From positions 1 through 56,608 of the forward strand of contig JAFQKR010000046.1 in the NCBI GenBank assembly GCA_017396825.1: a stretch of DNA of 56,608 nt, given 5' to 3'. This document shows, piece by piece, positions 51,920-56,608 of the stretch (position 1 is its first letter; each line of letters begins with the position of its first letter). Origin of the DNA: Clostridia bacterium (GTDB lineage: Bacteria > Bacillota > Clostridia > Oscillospirales > CAG-382). A program made the position numbers and the translations under genes. The notes beneath the pieces were generated by a model. It did not search any database, was not told where the DNA came from, and saw only the letters and a list, made by a program, of their open reading frames with translations.

Positions 51920-54900
51920 ATGAAACTTAACAACACTCTGAAATCTGCCCTATCCCTTCTTCTCGCCTTAACCCTGCTGGTTTCTTTGGCAAACTGCGGT
52001 GGTAACAACGAGACCTCAAACGACGCGGGCAGCAACGACACGACCGACAACGAAAACGGCTATACAGTTACGGTTATCTCCGACACGGGTGCTCTTATCA
52101 AAGACGTAACGGTTTTTGTTTACAGTGACGGCACGCTTGCCGACCTTGTTGCAGTTGAACGTACTGATGAAGATGGAAAGGTAAACTTTGACATACCCGA
52201 AAAAGATGGCTATATAGCAGTGCTTTCCGAGGTGCCGGAAGGTTATGCATGGGAAGAAAACTATCCCATAGCAGGCAAAACAACAGAAATTGTGCTTACC
52301 ACGGTTCTGCCTGAGGATGCAGATAAGGTATACGGCAAGGGCGACCTTATGTATAACTTTAACCTTACCGATATAAACGGCAACACCTATAAGCTTTCCG
52401 ACCTTATAAAGACGAAAAAGGCCGTGGTGCTTAATTTTTGGTTTATTGGCTGTAACCCCTGTGCTATCGAGTTCCCTTATCTTAACGAGGCGTACGAGCA
52501 GTACAAGGACAAGATAGAGGTTATTGCCATTAATCCTTTAGACGAGAGCGTTGAAGACGTAAAGGAATATGCCAAAGAAAAGGGACTTACCATGCCCGTT
52601 GTTTCCGAAAAGATAGACTGGCAGACCCGAATGGATATTGGCGCTTATCCTACCACAGTGGTTATCGACCGTCACGGCAGAATTTGTCTCGTTCACCAAG
52701 GCTATATCACAAGCACCGAGGAGTTTGCTAAAGTATTCGCTTACTTCTCCGCTGACGATTACAAACAGACCTTATTAAACGGAATAGGAGATATAGACTC
52801 CTCCGAGGAAAGCGGCGAGGAGAGCGGCAACCCCTCTGAGATAGGCGGAGTTACCGAATTTGAAATGACGGTTGAGGCAGGCGAGACCGAATACTGCGAC
52901 GTTTATAAAATATCAAATATGAACCTTACAGTGGACAGCCCCAACGCGGTTATTATCTATAACGGCGAAGAATACGCCGCAAAAGACGGTGTTGTAAGCC
53001 TTTACGTGGTGGCAGAGGACACCTTTACCCCCATCAAGTTGGGGATAAGCAACAGAGGCGACAAGAAGGAGACCTTTAAGATAGTATTTACTCACCCGTT
53101 GGGCTCTTCAGGTAACCCCCACACACTTACTTTGGGAGAACTTGAAACCACTGTCTCAGAAGGTAACGACCAAGGCGTGTTTTATAAATACGTTGCGGAA
53201 AGCAGCGGTATTCTTACCCTTGAATGTATAAGCGCAACCGACGGAATTGGCTATGACTACGTGCTTTACAACCTTGACAGCTACGCTCAGCGCAGCATGA
53301 GCGAGGACGGAGAGGAAGGAGAAAACAGCGTTTCCATAAACGTAAAGAAGGGGCAGACCGTTACTGTTACGATCGGTACTACCCCCGACGGCTCCGGCAA
53401 ATACCCCGCAGCGACCTTTACCTCCAAGGCCACCTTTGAAGAAAAAGAGGACGTTGGCGGAAGCATGGACGAGCTTACCGAATACAGCGTTACCGTTAAG
53501 GATAAGGAGGGTAAAGCAGTTAAAGGAGTAAACGTTACGTTTAACGCCGACGGTGAAATAGTTACTGCAAAGACTGATGAAAGCGGCTTTGCATCAACAA
53601 AGCTTTCAGCGGTTTCCTGCAAAGTCACCATCACCGTTCCCGCGGGATACACTGCAGAAGAAACAGAATTTTCTCTTTCTGCTGACAACTCCGCGATGAC
53701 TGTTTCTATAACCAAGGATGCGGTGGTAATGGCTGATTACACTGTCACCGTAAAGGATAAAGACGGTAAAGCGATAAAAGGGGTGCTGGTTACTGTTGGC
53801 GAAAGTTTTGTTCACACTGACGCTAACGGCAAAGCCACCTTTACCCTGCCTAAGGGCGACTATACGGCAACTATATCTGTTCCCGAGGGCTACACCGCAG
53901 ACAAGACCTCCATCCCCTTTCCCGCAGGGAAAACGACTCTTTCCGTTACTATCAAAAAGGGCTCCGAACAAGGCTCGGGCGGTACACAAAAAATCACTTA
54001 CAGCGTTACGGTAAAGAAGCCTGACGGAAGCGCAGTATCGGGAGTTGCCGTTGTTTTCGAAAAGAACGGCGTTTCTGCCGCTGTTCAAACCACCGGCTCA
54101 GACGGCATTGCAACCACATCCCTTGAAAAGGGTAGCTACATCGCAAAGCTTGCCTTTGCAAGCGGCATCAACTTAAACTACGACCGATCCTCCACAAAGC
54201 TTTCAGAGAACAAAAGCAGCATCACCGTTACCGTTGCAGAGCCGGTAAGCGATGAAACGACCGAACTTTATCTTGGTATGGCTCATCACCTATCTCTCGG
54301 CGGAAATTACTGCAAGCTTGACCAAACGGAAGAAACGACCTATTTCGTATTCGCGCCCGAAAAATCCGGTGTATATAGCTTTACTACCTCCTACAGTAAC
54401 ACCAAGATCAGTTATTGGGGCGCAAACACAAATTTCATTTTCGATCAAACTTCATCTACGGATTATAAAAACAACTTGTTTACTCTTAACGTTAAGGAAG
54501 GAAATTTGGGCGCTGCTTACATAATAGGCGTTACTGGTGAAACGGACGCAGTTGTTATAGTTAACCGTACCGGAAATGCTGTTCTCGGCATAGAAGACCT
54601 GCCTTGGACAGTCTACAAGGCACAGAAAGCACCTACCCCTTTCAGCCTTGGTACGGCAAAGTTTACAGCAAGTTACTTTGACGTAACCGGCAAGACCGAC
54701 GATTATAAATTGGTTTACAACTCTGCCGACGGACTATATCATTTGGGTGACAAGAACGGCAAGGTTGTTTACGTTATGCTGGGAGAATCCGCACCTTACC
54801 TTTCCTTTGCAAAACTTGTTGAAACAACCGGCCTTAAAAAGTACTTCTACGATACAAAGGGCAATTTTGTTAAGAAGGAAGACTACACCGAGTGTATGAT

Positions 54901-55096
54901 GGCCTTTGCTGCGAATATGGATGAAAAAGCAGGTCTTTATCCTCTGACCGACGACCTTATGTATATCATCAAACAAAGTGGTGATTTTGCGGGTTGGTGG
55001 GATAAGAACTCGGCAGGATATCTATTCTCTTCCCTTACAAATGTAAACACCGACATAGCATGGATGTTTGCTTTATGTACGGTTACAACAAATTAA
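51920..55096 (+). CDS. Redoxin (TlpA-like) lipoprotein with Cna-B-like repeats, 1058 residues
   Basis: A lipoprotein: lipobox LANC, linker, a Cna-B-like sandwich, and a TlpA-type domain with CNPC near residue 178 (FWFIGCNPCAIEFP) and AYPTTVVIDRHGRICLVHQG. A bacterial pre-peptidase-like beta domain (EYCDVYKISNMNLTVDS) and another follow. Then come three Cna-B or carboxypeptidase-regulatory repeats (YSVTVKDKEGKAVKGV, YTVTVKDKDGKAIKGV, YSVTVKKPDGSAVSGV) and the two C-terminal domains shared with the 416-residue lipoprotein. Start ATG 51920 has AGGTGA upstream, 11 bases after the preceding stop. A longer frame from 51878 would overlap the previous gene. The two redoxin proteins differ in their CxxC dipeptide (SW, NP), so probably in redox potential. 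Confidence 0.85.
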   Translation: MKLNNTLKSALSLLLALTLLVSLANCGGNNETSNDAGSNDTTDNENGYTVTVISDTGALIKDVTVFVYSDGTLADLVAVERTDEDGKVNFDIPEKDGYIAVLSEVPEGYAWEENYPIAGKTTEIVLTTVLPEDADKVYGKGDLMYNFNLTDINGNTYKLSDLIKTKKAVVLNFWFIGCNPCAIEFPYLNEAYEQYKDKIEVIAINPLDESVEDVKEYAKEKGLTMPVVSEKIDWQTRMDIGAYPTTVVIDRHGRICLVHQGYITSTEEFAKVFAYFSADDYKQTLLNGIGDIDSSEESGEESGNPSEIGGVTEFEMTVEAGETEYCDVYKISNMNLTVDSPNAVIIYNGEEYAAKDGVVSLYVVAEDTFTPIKLGISNRGDKKETFKIVFTHPLGSSGNPHTLTLGELETTVSEGNDQGVFYKYVAESSGILTLECISATDGIGYDYVLYNLDSYAQRSMSEDGEEGENSVSINVKKGQTVTVTIGTTPDGSGKYPAATFTSKATFEEKEDVGGSMDELTEYSVTVKDKEGKAVKGVNVTFNADGEIVTAKTDESGFASTKLSAVSCKVTITVPAGYTAEETEFSLSADNSAMTVSITKDAVVMADYTVTVKDKDGKAIKGVLVTVGESFVHTDANGKATFTLPKGDYTATISVPEGYTADKTSIPFPAGKTTLSVTIKKGSEQGSGGTQKITYSVTVKKPDGSAVSGVAVVFEKNGVSAAVQTTGSDGIATTSLEKGSYIAKLAFASGINLNYDRSSTKLSENKSSITVTVAEPVSDETTELYLGMAHHLSLGGNYCKLDQTEETTYFVFAPEKSGVYSFTTSYSNTKISYWGANTNFIFDQTSSTDYKNNLFTLNVKEGNLGAAYIIGVTGETDAVVIVNRTGNAVLGIEDLPWTVYKAQKAPTPFSLGTAKFTASYFDVTGKTDDYKLVYNSADGLYHLGDKNGKVVYVMLGESAPYLSFAKLVETTGLKKYFYDTKGNFVKKEDYTECMMAFAANMDEKAGLYPLTDDLMYIIKQSGDFAGWWDKNSAGYLFSSLTNVNTDIAWMFALCTVTTN

Positions 55097-55101
55097 TAAT
55101 T

Positions 55102-55136
55102 AAGGGCTGTAAAAAAATGCAGCCCTTTGTTTTTTT
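55102..55136 (+). terminator. Intrinsic terminator of the redoxin lipoprotein cluster
   Basis: AAGGGCTG (55102-55109) pairs with CAGCCCTT (55120-55127), then TGTTTTTTT. Confidence 0.8.
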
Positions 55137-55263
55137 AATGAAATTATCATAAAAGTGTGTTATACTCTCCGTGAAAATTTCAAATCCTATGAACGGTTTT
55201 GTTTTTTCAACCCTATTGTTTATCAAGTCGTAAAAAAACGGCAAATATGTATGGAGGCAAATT

Positions 55264-55734
55264 ATGAAAAAAATCCTTATCAGTGTATTAGCGCTATCCC
55301 TCGTTGTTTTAATCTCCGGCATTTCCGCTTTTGCGGTTGGCTACGTTAACAGTGAAGAAACAGCAGAAGACGTTCCCGCAGTTTCCGAAAAAACAGAGCC
55401 TTCCGAAGAAGAAAAGAAGCCTGAAGAAAAGGGGCACACCGCTGAAAATTGCAAAAAGCTTGTTGACGAAAACGGCGACGGTCTTTGTGATAACTGTGTA
55501 GACGAAGACGGTGACGGCGTTTGCGACAACAAGGGCAACAAGAACGGCAAAAACGGCAAGGATAATCACACCGCCGAGAATTGCAAAAAACTTGTTGACG
55601 AAAACGGCGACGGCCTTTGCGACAACTGTGTAGACGAAGACGGTGACGGCGTTTGCGACAACAAGGGCGGCAAGGGCAACAATGGCAACAGAGACGGCAA
55701 AATCAGAAAGGGTAATCACACCGCCGAAAACTAA
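55264..55734 (+). CDS. Small secreted protein with cysteine-containing calcium-binding repeats
   Basis: A 156-residue exported protein: signal peptide (1-24), acidic Glu/Pro-rich linker, and two nearly identical 34-residue repeats HTAENCKKLVDENGDGLCDN... with loops DENGDGLCDNC and DEDGDGVCDN. The D-x-N/D-x-D-G pattern with cysteines resembles thrombospondin type-3 or EF-hand-like calcium loops. A third repeat begins (HTAEN) and is cut by TAA. The cysteines may bind a metal or form disulfides, which is notable just downstream of two redoxin genes. Start ATG has GGAGG six bases upstream; TATACT at 55159-55164 is a likely -10. Confidence 0.8.
   Translation: MKKILISVLALSLVVLISGISAFAVGYVNSEETAEDVPAVSEKTEPSEEEKKPEEKGHTAENCKKLVDENGDGLCDNCVDEDGDGVCDNKGNKNGKNGKDNHTAENCKKLVDENGDGLCDNCVDEDGDGVCDNKGGKGNNGNRDGKIRKGNHTAEN
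55435..55536 (+). repeat. 102-bp direct repeat, copy 1
   Basis: In-frame unit coding HTAENCKK...CDNKG, with a second copy at 55567-55668 that differs only at scattered, mostly silent positions. Confidence 0.85.
55567..55668 (+). repeat. 102-bp direct repeat, copy 2
   Basis: Second copy of the repeat that begins at 55435, separated from it by a short Gly/Asn/Lys-rich spacer. Confidence 0.85.
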
Positions 55735-55760
55735 TAAATACTTGTTGTCTAAAACAGTGA
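55717..55760 (+). repeat. Decayed third copy of the 102-bp repeat
   Basis: The unit begins CACACCGCCGAAAAC, then TAA replaces the Cys codon. Past the stop, CTTGTTGTCTAAAAC (55741-55755) still matches CTTGTTGACGAAAAC of the intact copies. Confidence 0.6.
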
Positions 55761-55782
55761 TTTAAAAAGAATACTTTTTCTG

Positions 55783-55815
55783 CATCTGCCGGCTTTTGCC
55801 GGCGGATGTTTTTTT
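55783..55815 (+). terminator. Intrinsic terminator after the calcium-repeat protein gene
   Basis: CATCTGCCGGC (55783-55793) pairs with GCCGGCGGATG (55798-55808) over a TTTT loop, with one mismatch, then seven T. Confidence 0.8.
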
Positions 55816-55859
55816 AGCATAAAAAACACAGCGTTTTTATAGTTTTTTATAATTACGTA

Positions 55860-55888
55860 TTGCAATATTTTAAAAAAGGTGTTACACT
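55860..55888 (+). promoter_or_regulatory. Promoter of the last lipoprotein gene
   Basis: TTGCAA (55860-55865) and TACACT (55883-55888) are 17 bp apart. Confidence 0.6.
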
Positions 55889-55959
55889 GTTGTATAAGGA
55901 GTACTGTGTATAGTTGTGTAACTATGCCCTTTCCTAAATCTGAAACAAGGAGGATATAT

Positions 55960-56409
55960 ATGCGTAAAACGATTATTGCCCTTTCCCTTTTACTGATGGT
56001 TGGCCTTGTTTTTTCTCTTTGCGCTTGCGGCGGTGCCGGTGACGACGGATCCAAGGATGCTGTTTCTTCTGTTGATACATCCGTTGAAAGCACCCATTCC
56101 GAGGGAAACTCTGCTGAGGCTTCTGCCCCCGAGTCTTCCGTTGATGACAGCAAGGTAGAATATAAGGTTACGGTTACCGACTCCGACGGCAAAGGTATGG
56201 CAGGCGTTATGGTTCAGCTTTGTCTGGACAGTTGTATGCCCGGCGTTACTGACGCAAACGGTGTTGCAACCTTTAAGCTTGACGAAGCAGACTACAAGGT
56301 TTCCGTTATGACTATGCCAGAGGGCTATACCTACGCAGTGGACACAACCGAATACCACTTTGAAGAAGGCTCCACTTCCCTCACCATAGTTCTTACAGCT
56401 GTTGAATAG
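55960..56409 (+). CDS. Small lipoprotein with one Cna-B-like domain
   Basis: A 149-residue lipoprotein: lipobox LCAC (Cys near 24), a Ser/Glu-rich linker, and a single beta-sandwich YKVTVTDSDGKGMAGVMVQL...VTDANGVATFKLDEADYKV. The domain is of the same kind as the one just after the linker in the three larger lipoproteins upstream, so this looks like a minimal member of that family. Start ATG 55960 follows AAGGAGG by six bases; the longer frame from 55879 would begin inside the promoter. It may be co-transcribed with the next secreted-protein gene, 62 bases downstream. Confidence 0.8.
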   Translation: MRKTIIALSLLLMVGLVFSLCACGGAGDDGSKDAVSSVDTSVESTHSEGNSAEASAPESSVDDSKVEYKVTVTDSDGKGMAGVMVQLCLDSCMPGVTDANGVATFKLDEADYKVSVMTMPEGYTYAVDTTEYHFEEGSTSLTIVLTAVE

Positions 56410-56471
56410 TCAAACAGCTATTAAAATGTATTTTCATCAGGAAAATAAAAAATTTAACAGGAGGAATAATG

Positions 56472-56608
56472 ATGAAAAATTCCATGCGTAAACTTTCCGC
56501 GCTTATGGCATTTGTTATGATATTCAGCCTTTTTGCTGTTATCCCTGCAACTACCGTTAGCGCAGCAGAAGAAGCTGTTACCGTTTCTTCTATCGCTATT
56601 GATGCCGA
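56472..56608 (+). CDS. Secreted protein, N-terminal part (runs off window)
   Basis: Only 45 codons are visible. MKNSMRKLSALMAFVMIFSL is the front of a signal peptide with a likely cleavage after TTVSAA; the mature part begins EEAVTVSSIAIDA, a typical lead into Ig-like or surface-protein domains. ATG 56472 is chosen over ATG 56469 because AGGAGG (56459-56464) then has a seven-base spacing. The nature of the mature protein cannot be told. Confidence 0.7.
   Translation, partial: MKNSMRKLSALMAFVMIFSLFAVIPATTVSAAEEAVTVSSIAIDA

Noticed and set aside
55435..55760. CRISPR array
   Set aside because: The repeats are in frame, 102 bp long, code for calcium-binding loops and have no spacer-sized variable units. 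No other array-like pattern was seen in the window.
1..56608. tRNA or rRNA genes
   Set aside because: No cloverleaf-like or conserved rRNA sequence was recognised in any intergenic gap by eye.

Overview
The window reads as a chromosomal segment of a Gram-positive anaerobe of the class Clostridia (Bacillota), probably a gut or rumen member of the Oscillospirales-like lineages. The reasons are strong AGGAGG-type ribosome sites, GTG and TTG starts, sigma-A promoters with 17-bp spacers and frequent TGn extensions, an ECF-transporter S component, SLH and dockerin-type surface proteins, many lipoproteins and no outer-membrane machinery. The lineage is inferred from content; no rRNA or tRNA gene is visible.

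Layout. 1-2.3 kb: two divergent LytTR response regulators (one cut by the window edge, one lacking its N-terminus) and an AgrC/LytS-type histidine kinase. 2.3-7.2 kb: a P-loop kinase and ECF S component in one operon behind a leader with its own terminator, a DUF3842 protein and a copper-type P-ATPase. 7.3-13.4 kb: a BlaI-type repressor, an M56 (BlaR1-like) membrane protease carrying discoidin and leucine-rich-repeat ectodomains, and an SLH/dockerin amidase. 13.4-15.9 kb: an IS200-like relic and a secreted C39-type peptidase. 16.0-21.4 kb: a second BlaI/M56 pair whose sensor ectodomain is a chain of lipocalin-like domains, followed by a lipoprotein with the same chain and a zinc-ribbon membrane protein. 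21.7-32.2 kb: secreted carbohydrate and cell-wall proteins (CBM9-like, SGNH hydrolase, double beta-helix lipoprotein, two more amidases) and a YgjV-family membrane protein. 32.4-47.6 kb: a TetR regulator followed by genes for two giant surface proteins of 2514 and 2289 residues, apparently one operon. 47.8 kb to the end: three related lipoproteins, two with thioredoxin-like domains, a small calcium-binding repeat protein, another lipoprotein and the start of a secreted protein.

How it fits together. Most of the window is cell-envelope biology: sensing at the surface, trimming of peptidoglycan, and display of dockerin or surface-layer proteins. The most notable feature is the pair of BlaI/M56 systems. 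They keep the membrane protease and repressor of beta-lactam sensors, but the penicillin-binding ectodomain is replaced by other modules, and in one case a downstream lipoprotein duplicates the sensor ectodomain. Operator-like sites matching the first system lie in the leader of the neighbouring amidase gene and near a second amidase gene, which suggests a cell-wall stress or remodelling regulon. Dockerin sequences fall into two subtypes, so two kinds of cohesin partner may exist elsewhere in the genome.
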